Both the position numbers and the translations under genes were made by a program. A stretch of 64,000 bases of DNA from Tardiphaga sp052076105 (GTDB lineage: Bacteria > Pseudomonadota > Alphaproteobacteria > Rhizobiales > Xanthobacteraceae). Positions within the stretch are counted from its first letter, which is position 1. Each line of letters opens with the position of its first letter. Below are positions 34,357 through 43,597 of this stretch, piece after piece. A model generated the notes under the pieces. That model was not told where the DNA came from and did no database searches. It saw only the letters and a program-made list of their open reading frames with translations. The stretch is from positions 2,604,001 through 2,668,000 of the forward strand of contig NZ_CP197245.1 in NCBI RefSeq assembly GCF_052076105.1. The letters run 5' to 3'.

Positions 34357-35862
34357 CTATCGCCTGATGATCGAGCCGGACTTCCCGACCAGCCGCGCCA
34401 GCTGCTTGAAGCGGCTGCCGACGCGGTCAGCGACGAGATCGACCATCCGATGCTCGAATACGAGCATCATCTTTCGATCCTTTGTGGCGAAATGCGTGGC
34501 GGGCAGTACACCCGGCCGTGCCGCCGAAATGAGGTGCGCGACCCTGAACAGCGCACCGAGCAAACGGGCGCGTTCGACCTGTGCCGGCGAGACAAGCGAG
34601 CGGACCAGCTCGGGGGGCTCGTTCCCGGGGCTGAATCCTTCGTAGCGGTAGTACACACAGAGCGCCAGGAACGCGCGGTCGTGATGATCGACCGAACCGA
34701 AATTGCCGTTCGTGATCAGACTGAGCGTCTGCTCGCCGCGATGATCTGGATGGACGCGCCAACCGATGTCGGACAACAGACACGCCACTCGGCGCAGCCG
34801 ACGATCCTCATCGGTCTCTTTGAGCTTGGCGACACGGGCGAACCGATCACTCCAGTCGCTCAATTCCAGTGCGTGGCGGGCCGAGCGCGACATCAGTTCG
34901 TTCATGGCCTGCGCAGCACCGACCAGACCATCTTGCATGCGCTGTGCTTGCGGCAGCATTTCGTAGAGCAAGCCTTCACGGACGCCATAGGTCGAGAACA
35001 CGATAGCCTTCGGCTTGGCAGTGCGAATGACGTATTCAAGCACGAGCGCGGCGTAGACCAGCAGCGGCTGGCGCTGTTCGGCGATGGATTCGATGTTGGC
35101 GAGAATGTTGGCTGTTGCGAGCCGGCGCAAGCGGCGCACGAAATCGAGCGCCTCGTTGGCCGGGATCGAATAGCCATGCATCACGCGAAGCGGGTAGCCG
35201 CTCTGAATGATGTGCAGCCGCGCCAATGCACGCCAGGTGCCGCCGACCGCGTAGAAATTGCGACCCACGCCCATCTTGAGCTGCGCGACATCGGCCAGCG
35301 CCAGCTTGACGATGCGCTCGGCCTTCTTCGGTGATTTCTGTGAGGCGTCCTGCAATGCGAGACTACCGAGCGGCAGCGTTACGCCCTGCCGGACCGCATT
35401 GCCTTTGACATCGATCAGTTCAAGCGAACCGCCACCGAGATCGCCAACCAGGCCATCCGGCTTGTGCACGCCCGAAATCACACCCAGCGCCGAGAGCTTC
35501 GCTTCACGTGGCCCCGATATGATCTGGATCTCGCAGCCGCAGATTTTTTCCGCTGCTGCGATGAAGGCAGGTCCATTGCTCGCATCGCGCGCCGCAGCGG
35601 TCGCGATCGCATAGACGCGACCGACTTTCATGACCCTGCACAGCGCACGGAAGCGCCGAAGCGCCGTCAGCGCCTTGTCGACGGCGTCCTTGGCCAGCAG
35701 TCCAGTGCTCTGCACTTCGCGGCCAAGACCGCACAGCGCCTTTTCATTGAAGAGCGTGACAAGGCTTCGCGTCAGCGACTCATAGACAACGAGACGCACC
35801 GAGTTGGAACCAATATCGATGACGGCGACGCTGGTCGCGCGTTGATTGGCACGCGCTACCAC
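34357..35862 (-). CDS. ppx: Exopolyphosphatase / guanosine pentaphosphate phosphohydrolase (Ppx/GppA)
   Basis: A 501-residue Ppx/GppA protein. The actin-like fold starts with AVIDIGSNSVRLVVYE (phosphate-binding loop), then AIATAAARDASNGP and the second loop GLVGDLGGGSLELIDV. An HD-like helical C-terminal region follows (about 320-500). It removes terminal phosphate from polyphosphate and may act on pppGpp. GTG at 35862 with AAGGAA upstream lies 12 bases after ppk1, so the two genes form a kinase/phosphatase operon controlling polyphosphate. Confidence 0.94.
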   Translation of the reverse strand: MVARANQRATSVAVIDIGSNSVRLVVYESLTRSLVTLFNEKALCGLGREVQSTGLLAKDAVDKALTALRRFRALCRVMKVGRVYAIATAAARDASNGPAFIAAAEKICGCEIQIISGPREAKLSALGVISGVHKPDGLVGDLGGGSLELIDVKGNAVRQGVTLPLGSLALQDASQKSPKKAERIVKLALADVAQLKMGVGRNFYAVGGTWRALARLHIIQSGYPLRVMHGYSIPANEALDFVRRLRRLATANILANIESIAEQRQPLLVYAALVLEYVIRTAKPKAIVFSTYGVREGLLYEMLPQAQRMQDGLVGAAQAMNELMSRSARHALELSDWSDRFARVAKLKETDEDRRLRRVACLLSDIGWRVHPDHRGEQTLSLITNGNFGSVDHHDRAFLALCVYYRYEGFSPGNEPPELVRSLVSPAQVERARLLGALFRVAHLISAARPGVLPATHFATKDRKMMLVFEHRMVDLVADRVGSRFKQLARLVGKSGSIIRR

Positions 35863-35874
35863 GCTGCTGGTTCC

Positions 35875-38076
35875 TTACGAGGATTGGTGACGCTCCGAAC
35901 GGCGGGTGAGCCGGCGCGGGGATGATTTCTCAAGCGACTTTCCACGGCCAGACAGACTCGGATTCGTCATGAAGTAATTGTGCACATTGAAGGGTTCCTC
36001 GCCCTTCGCTGCCTTCATACGCGTTGACGACCCATCGGGCAACAATTGCCAGCTCTGTTCCGTGTCCTTGAGATTGGCCACCATGATCTGTTCAAGCACC
36101 TGAGTGTGCACGGTGGGGTTCTGCAGCGGACACAGAACCTCGACGCGGCGATCCAGATTGCGCGGCATCATGTCAGCCGACGAGATATATACCGCCGCCT
36201 TTGGGCTCGGCAGGCCGTTGCCCATGCCGAAGCAGTAGATTCGACCGTGTTCGAGGAAGCGGCCGATGATCGACTTGACGCGAATGTTCTCGGACAGACC
36301 CGGCACGCCGGGCCGCAGGCAGCAGATGCCACGCACGATCAGTTCAACGGACACGCCGGCATTCGACGCTTCATAGAGCGCATCGATGATTTCCGGATCG
36401 ACCAGCGAATTCATCTTGAGCCAGATCGCACCGGGCTTGCCGCTGCGAGCAAACGCGGCCTCACCGCGGATGTGTTCGAGCATGCGTCCGCGCAAGGTCA
36501 GCGGCGACACGGCCATCTTCTCGATGTCGCTGGGCTCGGCATAGCCGGTAATGTAGTTAAAGACGCGTGCCGCATCGCGACCGATGATCGGGTCGGATGT
36601 GAAATATGACAGATCGGTGTAGATGCGCGCCGTAACCGGATGATAGTTGCCGGTGCCGGTGTGGACATAGGTCGTGAGCGAGCCGCCCTCGCGGCGCACC
36701 ACCAGCGACAGCTTGGCATGGGTCTTCAATTCCAGAAACCCATAGACCACCTGGACACCGGCGCGTTCGAGATCGCGCGCCCAGCGGATATTGGCCTCCT
36801 CGTCGAACCGCGCACGCAGCTCGACGAGCGCCGTCACCGACTTGCCGGCTTCGGCGGCCTCGACCAGCGTGCGGACAATCGGCGAGTTGTTGGAGGTGCG
36901 ATACAGCGTCTGCTTGATCGCAACCACGTCCGGATCGCGCGCGGCCTGCTGCAGGAACTGCACGACAACGTCGAAGGATTCATAAGGATGATGGACGATG
37001 AGATCCTTCTGACGGATGGCGGCGAAGATGTCGCCGCCATGATCGCGGACACGTTCCGGATGGCGCGGCACATAAGGCACGAATTCGAGATCGGGCCGAT
37101 CGAGGCGCGTGAGCTGCGAGACCTCGTTCATGGCAAGGATGCCGTCGACTAGCAGGATTTCGTCATCCGAAGTCGCCAGCGCGCGCTGCACGAAGGCGCG
37201 GAGTTCTGCCGGCATGCTGGCTTCGATTTCGAGGCGGATCACCGACCCTCTGCGACGGCGCTTCAGCGCAGTCTCGAATAGCCGGACCAGATCCTCGGCC
37301 TCTTCTTCGACTTCGAGTTCACTGTCGCGGATGATGCGGAAGGCACCCTGCCCCTGCACGGTGTAGCCCGGGAACAGACGCGCGATGAACAGACCGGTAG
37401 CCTGCTCCAGCGTGATCAGGCGAACCGCGCCGTCCTTGCCGGGGGTCGGCAGGCGGATGAAGCGATCGATCTTGCCCGGCATACGGATGAGTGCGTTCAT
37501 CGTCTTGCCATCGGACACCCGCGACAGATGCAGCGCGATGGTAAAACCGAGGCTCGGAATGAACGGGAACGGGTGCGCCGGATCGATCGCCAGCGGCGTT
37601 AACAACGGGAAAATGTTGTGGAGGAAATGATCCTCGATCCATGTCCGATCGGCCTTGCTGACCTCCTTGCCGTCGAGCAGCACGATGCCAACATCGGCCA
37701 GCATGCCACGCTGGTCGCGCCAGATCGCCTGCTGGTCAGAGCCGAGCTTGGAGACCGCACTGTTGATCAGAGCCAGTTGCTCGGCCGGGGTCAGGCCATC
37801 GGGGCTGCGCTCGGTGATTCCCTCACGGACCTGCGCCTTGATACCGGCGACGCGGACCATGAAGAATTCATCAAGGTTGTTTGCGGAAATAGACAAAAAG
37901 CGAACGCGTTCCAGCGCCGGATGGCCGGGATTGACCGACTCCTCGAGTACGCGGCGATTGAAGTGCAGCCAGGACAGTTCGCGATTGATGAAGCGCTCGG
38001 GACCTGATGCGACCACCTCTGCAGGTTTCGCTTCGCCCTTTTTCTCTTCAATAACAATCTCTTCCGCGGAATCCAT
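35875..38076 (-). CDS. ppk1: Polyphosphate kinase 1
   Basis: About 733 residues from ATG 38076 (MDSAEEIVIEEKKGEAKPAE); the frame is open to 38100. The N-terminal domain begins with FINRELSWLHFNRRVLEES. The two phospholipase-D-like catalytic domains follow, with the autophosphorylated His within LKTHAKLSLVVRREGG and the second His in YVHTGTGNYHPVTARIYTDL. The C-terminal part has LIVRGICCLRPGVPGLSENI and YISSADMMPRNLDRRVEVL. It makes polyphosphate from ATP. It follows hdaA and precedes ppx on the minus strand; a candidate Pho box lies upstream. Confidence 0.96.
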   Translation of the reverse strand: MDSAEEIVIEEKKGEAKPAEVVASGPERFINRELSWLHFNRRVLEESVNPGHPALERVRFLSISANNLDEFFMVRVAGIKAQVREGITERSPDGLTPAEQLALINSAVSKLGSDQQAIWRDQRGMLADVGIVLLDGKEVSKADRTWIEDHFLHNIFPLLTPLAIDPAHPFPFIPSLGFTIALHLSRVSDGKTMNALIRMPGKIDRFIRLPTPGKDGAVRLITLEQATGLFIARLFPGYTVQGQGAFRIIRDSELEVEEEAEDLVRLFETALKRRRRGSVIRLEIEASMPAELRAFVQRALATSDDEILLVDGILAMNEVSQLTRLDRPDLEFVPYVPRHPERVRDHGGDIFAAIRQKDLIVHHPYESFDVVVQFLQQAARDPDVVAIKQTLYRTSNNSPIVRTLVEAAEAGKSVTALVELRARFDEEANIRWARDLERAGVQVVYGFLELKTHAKLSLVVRREGGSLTTYVHTGTGNYHPVTARIYTDLSYFTSDPIIGRDAARVFNYITGYAEPSDIEKMAVSPLTLRGRMLEHIRGEAAFARSGKPGAIWLKMNSLVDPEIIDALYEASNAGVSVELIVRGICCLRPGVPGLSENIRVKSIIGRFLEHGRIYCFGMGNGLPSPKAAVYISSADMMPRNLDRRVEVLCPLQNPTVHTQVLEQIMVANLKDTEQSWQLLPDGSSTRMKAAKGEEPFNVHNYFMTNPSLSGRGKSLEKSSPRRLTRRSERHQSS

Positions 38077-38136
38077 GAGACAGCAATCCATCCAGTTCAA
38101 GCAGCGCTATAGTGCCGGCAAATCACAGCGGACATT

Positions 38137-38154
38137 GCGTCAGTTACATGACAC
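38137..38154 (-). promoter_or_regulatory. Candidate Pho box upstream of ppk1
   Basis: On the minus strand the sequence is GTGTCAT-GTAA-CTGACGC. It resembles the direct repeat CTGTCAT-n4-CTGTCAC bound by PhoB (six of seven and five of seven matches). It lies 60 bases before the ppk1 ATG. PhoB control of polyphosphate genes is known in other bacteria. A TATAGC-like -10 occurs near 38106-38112, further away than usual. Confidence 0.45.
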
Positions 38155-38232
38155 TTCAATGACATTGAGGAACCTGCCTGCTGCGCCGTCAAGGCACGGT
38201 TTGACGCGCCGCGTTTGACGTCCAAGGCTAAG

Positions 38233-38910
38233 TCAGGCGTCGCGCAGCAGTTCCGCGGCCAATGCACGGGTCACCGGGCGCCCGAGCCGGAGCGCCTCGC
38301 TGTCCAGCAATTCCACCGTATGGCGGGCGGCGGCAAATGATCGTTCGATGCGGCTCGCCACATAGCTGACCACGCTCTCGTCGATGCTAAGCTGGCGGTC
38401 GGCGCAAAACTTCACGATCAGCGCCCGAAACAACCCGTCATCCGGCGGCATCAGATTGACCACCGGGATCGCACGGAGCCGCGACCGTAGATCGCGCAAC
38501 TCGACCTCCATGGCGGCCGGGGCGACCCGCGCCGTGATCAGCACATAGGCGTTGTCCTGACGTGCCAGGTTGAGAAGATGGAACAGCGCTCGCTCATCGA
38601 AGCCACCGGCATTGAGATCCTCCACCACCAGCGCGTTGGTCACCAGCTCGCCCGGAACCGTCGCGGCGGTCAGGCTATGCGCCATGGTGGAGCGCGCCCC
38701 GGCCTCTTCGGCCCAGATCGCCGCCAGATGGCTCTTGCCAGATCCCTCGGGGCCGACAACCAGCATGACCCGGTTCGGCCAGTCCGGCCAGCAGTCGATC
38801 AGCCTCAGCGCCTCGGCATTGGCCGGGCCCTCAAGGAAGTTGTCGCGGGACAGACTCTCCGCATGGGGCAGCGCGAACGCCAATTGACGAGGTTGGACGC
38901 GGGCGACCAC
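38233..38910 (-). CDS. hdaA: DnaA regulatory inactivator HdaA
   Basis: A 225-residue protein: RQLAFALPHAESLSRDNFLE at the start, then an AAA+ core related to DnaA with Walker A GPEGSGKSHLAA and Walker B ALVVEDLNAGG, then the Arg-rich LRDLRSRLRAIPVVNLMPPD. The C-terminal lid ends VTRALAAELLRDA. The N-terminal QLAFAL-type motif is the expected sliding-clamp-binding site. With the clamp it stimulates ATP hydrolysis by DnaA after initiation. It starts with GTG, 46 bases after the phosphatidyltransferase gene. Confidence 0.92.
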   Translation of the reverse strand: MVARVQPRQLAFALPHAESLSRDNFLEGPANAEALRLIDCWPDWPNRVMLVVGPEGSGKSHLAAIWAEEAGARSTMAHSLTAATVPGELVTNALVVEDLNAGGFDERALFHLLNLARQDNAYVLITARVAPAAMEVELRDLRSRLRAIPVVNLMPPDDGLFRALIVKFCADRQLSIDESVVSYVASRIERSFAAARHTVELLDSEALRLGRPVTRALAAELLRDA

Positions 38911-38956
38911 GCAAATACTCCATACCGGCTGCGCCGGTGAACGTTACGAATACGAG

Positions 38957-39511
38957 TTACCTGGGGTCCTGGCCGGATTCGATGGTGCTCATGTGTCGCA
39001 TCCACTCAACAAGATAGAAGGACACAGAGAGCAACGTCAGAATGGTCACAAAACCCATTAAAATCAAATCATAAGGCGAGGATCTGAAACCAAATCCGAG
39101 GGAGGCGAGAACCAGCGCCGCGAACGCCACCTGAGCCACCGTATTCAGCTTCGACACCATCAGCGGCTTCATCGGGATCGGCTTGCCAAACAACCACGAC
39201 ACAATGACGGCGCTCACGATCATGATATCCCGCGACACCACCAGAATCACGAGCCAGCGCGGCACTGCCCCCCATATCCCCAGGGATACATAGATCGAGA
39301 CCAGCAGCGCCTTGTCGGCCAAGGGATCGAGCAGCGCACCGAGTTCGCTGGCCATATTGAAGCGTTTGGCCAGGAAACCGTCGATTGCATCGCTGACCCC
39401 GGCAATCACAAAGATTGCAAAGGCGATCTCCATCTGGCTCGACGCAATCGCCCAGACGATCACTGGCACCAGCAGGATGCGCCCGAGGGTGATGAAATTG
39501 GGGATACTCAC
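38957..39511 (-). CDS. CDP-alcohol phosphatidyltransferase (PgsA-like)
   Basis: A 184-residue inner-membrane enzyme with about five helices. The family motif is DAIDGFLAKRFNMASELGAL followed by LDPLADK, which carries the conserved D-x2-DG-x2-A-x-R/G/D/D residues. It resembles CDP-diacylglycerol-glycerol-3-phosphate phosphatidyltransferases, which make phosphatidylglycerol phosphate, but a related cardiolipin-synthase-like role cannot be excluded. It starts with GTG and is divergent from purM. It is the first gene of the leftward run with hdaA, ppk1 and ppx. Confidence 0.85.
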   Translation of the reverse strand: MSIPNFITLGRILLVPVIVWAIASSQMEIAFAIFVIAGVSDAIDGFLAKRFNMASELGALLDPLADKALLVSIYVSLGIWGAVPRWLVILVVSRDIMIVSAVIVSWLFGKPIPMKPLMVSKLNTVAQVAFAALVLASLGFGFRSSPYDLILMGFVTILTLLSVSFYLVEWMRHMSTIESGQDPR

Positions 39512-39679
39512 GCGGCGCTTCCCGGCTCCGGCCTGTTTCGCAATCCGAGCTTGGGGGCTCCGAGCGGCTTACCGCCTACATAGTAATCGGGATAGCGTTT
39601 ACGAGCCATTGCGCAGGCGGGGATTCCGACGTAACCAGCCGAAAATACACAGTTTCGCAGCTTCGCCAGGATACCCGGC

Positions 39680-40753
39680 ATGACCGACCAGAAAAAAGGC
39701 CTCACTTACGCGGATGCGGGCGTCGATATCGATGCCGGTAACCGTCTGGTGGACCTCATCAAGCCGATGGTTCGCGCAACCGCCCGTGCCGGCGCTGACG
39801 CCGAGATCGGCGGCTTCGGCGGACTGTTCGATCTCAAGGCCGCTGGCTTCAAGGATCCGGTTCTTGTCGCCGCCACCGACGGTGTTGGCACCAAGGTCAA
39901 GATCGCTATCGAGGCAGGTGTCCATGACGGCATCGGCATTGATCTTGTCGCCATGTCGGTCAACGACCTCGTGGTCCAGGGCGCTGAGCCGCTGTTCTTT
40001 CTCGATTACTTCGCCTGCGGCAAGCTCGACCCCGAAGCCACTGCTTCAATCGTCGCTGGCATCGCAGAGGGCTGCCGTGAATCCGGCTGCGCGCTGATCG
40101 GCGGCGAGACCGCCGAGATGCCCGGCCTCTACAAGGACGGCGACTACGACCTTGCAGGCTTCTCGGTCGGCGCTGCCGAGCGCGGCACGCTGCTGCCGAC
40201 CAAGGACATCGGCGTGGGCGATGCCGTCATCGGCATGGCCTCGTCCGGCGTTCACTCCAACGGTTTCTCGCTGGTCCGCAAGATTGTCGAGCGCACGGGC
40301 CTCTCTTATGCCGACAAGGCACCGTTCTCGCCGGTGATGACGCTTGGCGGTGCGCTGCTGACCCCGACCCGGCTCTATGTGAAATCATGCTTGCGCGCGA
40401 TCCGCGAGACCGGCGCTGTGAAGGGCCTCGCCCATATCACTGGCGGCGGCTTCACCGACAATATCCCGCGCGTGCTGCCAAAGAACCTCGGCGTTCGCAT
40501 CGACCTGCCCGCCCTCACCGTCCTGCCGGTGTTCAAGTGGCTGGCAGCGGAAGGCGATATCGCTGAACTCGAGCTGCTGCGCACCTTCAACTGCGGCGTC
40601 GGCATGATCGCCATCGTCAAGCGCGAAGCCGTGCAGCAGGTGATGGACATCCTGCGCGAGGGCGGCGAAACAGTGTCGCTGCTCGGCGACGTCATCGAAG
40701 CCAAGGGCGACGAGCGGGTCGTCTATGACGGACATCTCGAACTCCAACTGTGA
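39680..40753 (+). CDS. purM: Phosphoribosylformylglycinamidine cyclo-ligase (AIR synthetase)
   Basis: A 357-residue PurM: LTYADAGVDIDAGNRLVDLI at the start, DPVLVAATDGVGTKVKIAIE, NDLVVQGAEPLFFLDYFA, GGETAEMPGLYKDGDYDLAG and HITGGGFTDNIPRVLPKNL. It closes the imidazole ring in step five of purine synthesis using ATP. AGGA precedes the ATG. purN starts eight bases after its stop codon, so the two form an operon. Confidence 0.96.
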   Translation: MTDQKKGLTYADAGVDIDAGNRLVDLIKPMVRATARAGADAEIGGFGGLFDLKAAGFKDPVLVAATDGVGTKVKIAIEAGVHDGIGIDLVAMSVNDLVVQGAEPLFFLDYFACGKLDPEATASIVAGIAEGCRESGCALIGGETAEMPGLYKDGDYDLAGFSVGAAERGTLLPTKDIGVGDAVIGMASSGVHSNGFSLVRKIVERTGLSYADKAPFSPVMTLGGALLTPTRLYVKSCLRAIRETGAVKGLAHITGGGFTDNIPRVLPKNLGVRIDLPALTVLPVFKWLAAEGDIAELELLRTFNCGVGMIAIVKREAVQQVMDILREGGETVSLLGDVIEAKGDERVVYDGHLELQL

Positions 40754-40760
40754 GACCGTG

Positions 40761-41417
40761 ATGCGTCGTGTCGCCATCCTGATTTCCGGTCGCGGATCGA
40801 ACATGACCGCGCTGATCGAGGCCGCCGCAGCAGACGGCTTCCCGGCCGAAATTGCGCTGGTGATTTCGAACAAAGCCGACGCTCCCGGCCTCGCCATTGC
40901 GCAGGCCAATGGCGTCAAGACGCTGGTGATCGAGAGTAAACCGTTCGGCAAGGATCGCGCCGGCTTCGAGAAGCTGTTGCAGGCGGCCCTCGACGACTAC
41001 AAGATCGAGCTGATCTGCCTCGGCGGCTTCATGCGCCTGTTCACGGCGGAATTCGTGCAGCACTGGTACGGCCGGATGCTGAACATCCACCCGTCGCTGC
41101 TGCCGTCCTTCCCCGGCCTGGATCCGCACGGCCAAGCATTGCACGCCGGCGTCAAGATTTCCGGTGCCACGGTGCATTTCGTCATTCCGGAGACCGATGC
41201 CGGTCCGATCGTGATGCAGGGAGCCGTGGCCGTGGCCGATAACGACACCCCCGACACCCTCGCCGCGCGCGTGCTCGACATCGAGCACAAGATTTATCCG
41301 CAGGCGTTACGGCTGTTGGCCACCAACAGTGTCGGCATCACCGGCGATACCTGCACCACCAGTACCGGCGCTAGCGCCAGCCTCGACGACACGCTGATCT
41401 CGCCGACGGTGATCTGA
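40761..41417 (+). CDS. purN: Phosphoribosylglycinamide formyltransferase
   Basis: A 218-residue PurN: ILISGRGSNMTALIEAAAAD (substrate phosphate loop), FMRLFTAEFVQHWYGRMLNI then HPSLLPSFPGLDPHGQALHA with the catalytic Asn/His, and TVHFVIPETDAGPIVMQ with the catalytic Asp. It transfers a formyl group from 10-formyl-THF to GAR. ATG at 40761 is preferred; a GTG at 40758 directly precedes it. It is co-transcribed with purM. The end has a Ser/Thr-rich tail (TGDTCTTSTGASASLDDT) beyond the normal fold. Confidence 0.95.
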   Translation: MRRVAILISGRGSNMTALIEAAAADGFPAEIALVISNKADAPGLAIAQANGVKTLVIESKPFGKDRAGFEKLLQAALDDYKIELICLGGFMRLFTAEFVQHWYGRMLNIHPSLLPSFPGLDPHGQALHAGVKISGATVHFVIPETDAGPIVMQGAVAVADNDTPDTLAARVLDIEHKIYPQALRLLATNSVGITGDTCTTSTGASASLDDTLISPTVI

Positions 41418-41512
41418 CGCGCCTTTAAGGGCGAGTGCGGCGCTACAATCGCATCGCCGCAGCCATCTCATCGGTCGCCAAAGACCTTGCCGCGACCTTG
41501 CATCGTGCTCCG

Positions 41513-43483
41513 TCAGATAATGATATCGCCGAGATCATTGATCCAGCGTGTCTGGCGGGTCGCCTCGAGCGACCCGTGTGCATCGAAATCCTTCACCGCC
41601 GAAAAATCCAGACCAGTTTCGTTTTCGATCGCCACAATGGTGGTCTGGATCCGCCGTTTCCGCATCTCATCAAGAGTGTACGGCTTCAATCCCGAGAATA
41701 CCTTGGCTTCGTACAGGGCTTGCACATATTCTGTCTGCCCTACCACAAAGGCGGCAGCCGCGATCCTGCTGTCGGTTTTCTGCAAAACCGCGACCTTCCA
41801 GAACGACAGCGGAATTTGCCAAGGCCCGCTCTCGCGGCTTTTGCCGTAAACAGGATCGTCGGGCCGATAGATCGGGCCGGTGAAGATCGTCAGCTTCTTC
41901 TCGGAAGTCTGCGCCTTGTTGAGGAGATAATCCTCCAGATTGCCCCAGTCGATGTCGTTGTACTTCTGCATCTGCGGTGCCGCGTTTGTGTAGTGGAACG
42001 TATCTTCGGATGCGAGTTTCGACTCGGCCAAGGCGGCAGCCGCCTTGGACGCCGCGCTCCAGCAAGGGTCCAGCAAACGAACTTGATGACCGCGGCTGAA
42101 CTGAACGGCGTCGTCGCCTTTGGCCTTCTCGTAGAAATTTCCGGCAGGCTGATATTCGTCCGCAATCCGCCCGTCGCGTCGCCAGGTATCCTTGCGCGGT
42201 CCTGGATGAACGAGCTTATTGCCGTCGATATTCACGGCGGTGATCAGCGGAAATTTTCGCTTGGCGTGAATCACCGTGGAAAAATGATGGTAGTCGAGTT
42301 CATAACCTGCCGACTTACTGAGCAGCGGCGCAACCAGCTTCTTGGCGAGAAGCGGAGCATAAATTCGCGACAGCGCGATCTTCTCGGTCAGGAATTCCTC
42401 GTCGTAGCCTTTGGCATTCGTCCACCGCTTTGCCGGCAACGGCTTGCGGTCGGCTTCCAGCATGGTTTCGCCCGGCGCCATGCTCTGCGACATCGGTGGC
42501 AGGCCCAACGCCTTCTCGAGTCTGTCGAGCACCAGTCCAGCCTGCGTAATCTCGAAGCGCTCGCGCTCGAGCTGCATATAGATGGCGCTGACCCGAATAC
42601 CTTCGTTGGCAATCCAGACCGGCTCCTTGGCCGGATTTCGCAGCTTTGTCGGCGCAGGAACCGCCTTGTGATGCAAAGCGAGGACCTGCCACTGATCATT
42701 GAGGACCGGCGACCCGGATGAGCCTGGCTCGGTATCGGTCGAGTAGTGGATGAATTTGTTTACGTCGATCCCGGCCGACGTTTTCGCATCCAGCTTGACG
42801 ATCTGGCTCGACCGGATCGCAATCTGTTTCGGCTCACTGCCGGGATGCTGGATGATGGTAACCCACTCGCCATCCACCACTTTGCCCGACAGCGGGAGCA
42901 GAGGAAGCCGGCCATAACGCTCGATCGGCACGCCGCCGTCAGAGAATGGCGTCACGGCAATGAAGGTGATGTCCAGTTCGGAGTTGGTGTAGAAAATCTC
43001 GTGAGGCCGCAGGTTGAAACTGACGCCTTCGCGTAAGACGCCATCGAGGTCGTGCTCATAGCCGAACTCGGCTTCGCACTGACTGGCCTCGTCGGCGTCT
43101 CCCAGAACGTGATGATTGGTGAGCAGCAATCGAGGACCGACCAGAAAACCTGTGCCGTACCAGGCGCCGCCATTGCTCGGGACCTTGATGCGGCACACCG
43201 CATCGGCTGCCCGCCTGCCCCGATCCAGAAAGTTGATCGAGAGCAGATCGCTCTCGCCAATCATACGCTCGAACGCATTGGGATCGCTGCGCGGCGCCTC
43301 CAACAATTCCTTCCGCATCTCGAACCGCTTGTCCGACCGCGCCCGTGCACTTCGACGCGCGCGGCTGGCAGGCGGCACGAAACTCGAGTCCTTTCGTGTA
43401 ATGATTTTTTCGAGCTGGGCGGACAGCGCCTGCGACGTCGTCGAGACGATGTCTTTGCGAGATTCCAAATCGTCGCGATCCAA
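41513..43483 (-). CDS. Trypsin-like serine protease fused to DNA/RNA non-specific endonuclease (NUC)
   Basis: A 656-residue cytoplasmic-looking protein without signal peptide. Residues about 90-280 form a V8/trypsin-type protease: GTGFLVGPRLLLTNHHVLGD with His125, NSELDITFIAV with Asp171, and EPGSSGSPV with Ser256. Residues about 350-640 form a beta-beta-alpha-metal nuclease: SRGHQVR with His466 (Ser463 replaces the usual Asp), then TNAAPQMQKYNDIDWGNLE. That stretch aligns with Serratia nuclease SNITPQ...NQGAWARLE, so Asn509 and Glu517 are kept. Residues 1-85 are charged and helical, perhaps a regulatory or adaptor segment. It starts with TTG, with GGGAGGGG close upstream. It is a lone gene between purN and a hydrolase. 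Two complete effector sites in one chain suggest a toxic or immune effector; this is inference. Confidence 0.88.
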   Translation of the reverse strand: MDRDDLESRKDIVSTTSQALSAQLEKIITRKDSSFVPPASRARRSARARSDKRFEMRKELLEAPRSDPNAFERMIGESDLLSINFLDRGRRAADAVCRIKVPSNGGAWYGTGFLVGPRLLLTNHHVLGDADEASQCEAEFGYEHDLDGVLREGVSFNLRPHEIFYTNSELDITFIAVTPFSDGGVPIERYGRLPLLPLSGKVVDGEWVTIIQHPGSEPKQIAIRSSQIVKLDAKTSAGIDVNKFIHYSTDTEPGSSGSPVLNDQWQVLALHHKAVPAPTKLRNPAKEPVWIANEGIRVSAIYMQLERERFEITQAGLVLDRLEKALGLPPMSQSMAPGETMLEADRKPLPAKRWTNAKGYDEEFLTEKIALSRIYAPLLAKKLVAPLLSKSAGYELDYHHFSTVIHAKRKFPLITAVNIDGNKLVHPGPRKDTWRRDGRIADEYQPAGNFYEKAKGDDAVQFSRGHQVRLLDPCWSAASKAAAALAESKLASEDTFHYTNAAPQMQKYNDIDWGNLEDYLLNKAQTSEKKLTIFTGPIYRPDDPVYGKSRESGPWQIPLSFWKVAVLQKTDSRIAAAAFVVGQTEYVQALYEAKVFSGLKPYTLDEMRKRRIQTTIVAIENETGLDFSAVKDFDAHGSLEATRQTRWINDLGDIII

Positions 43484-43581
43484 CGTCCCCTCCCAATGAC
43501 TTTCGCCACGACTGGTTGCTCATCAGGCGTCATCACACCGACACCAAGCCATTGCGGCCGAACCTGAATATCAATCATAGG

Positions 43582-43597
43582 TTGCATATTGATGCAA
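43582..43597. promoter_or_regulatory. Perfect 6-4-6 inverted repeat upstream of protease-nuclease gene
   Basis: TTGCAT-ATTG-ATGCAA lies about 100 bases upstream of the TTG start, in an AT-rich patch that also has ATATCAAT and ATATTGAT. A dimeric regulator could bind here. No regulator gene is adjacent. Confidence 0.35.

Noticed and set aside
41435..42721. A 428-codon plus-strand frame
   Set aside because: It is antisense to the nuclease half of the protease-nuclease fusion, which has clear catalytic motifs on the other strand.
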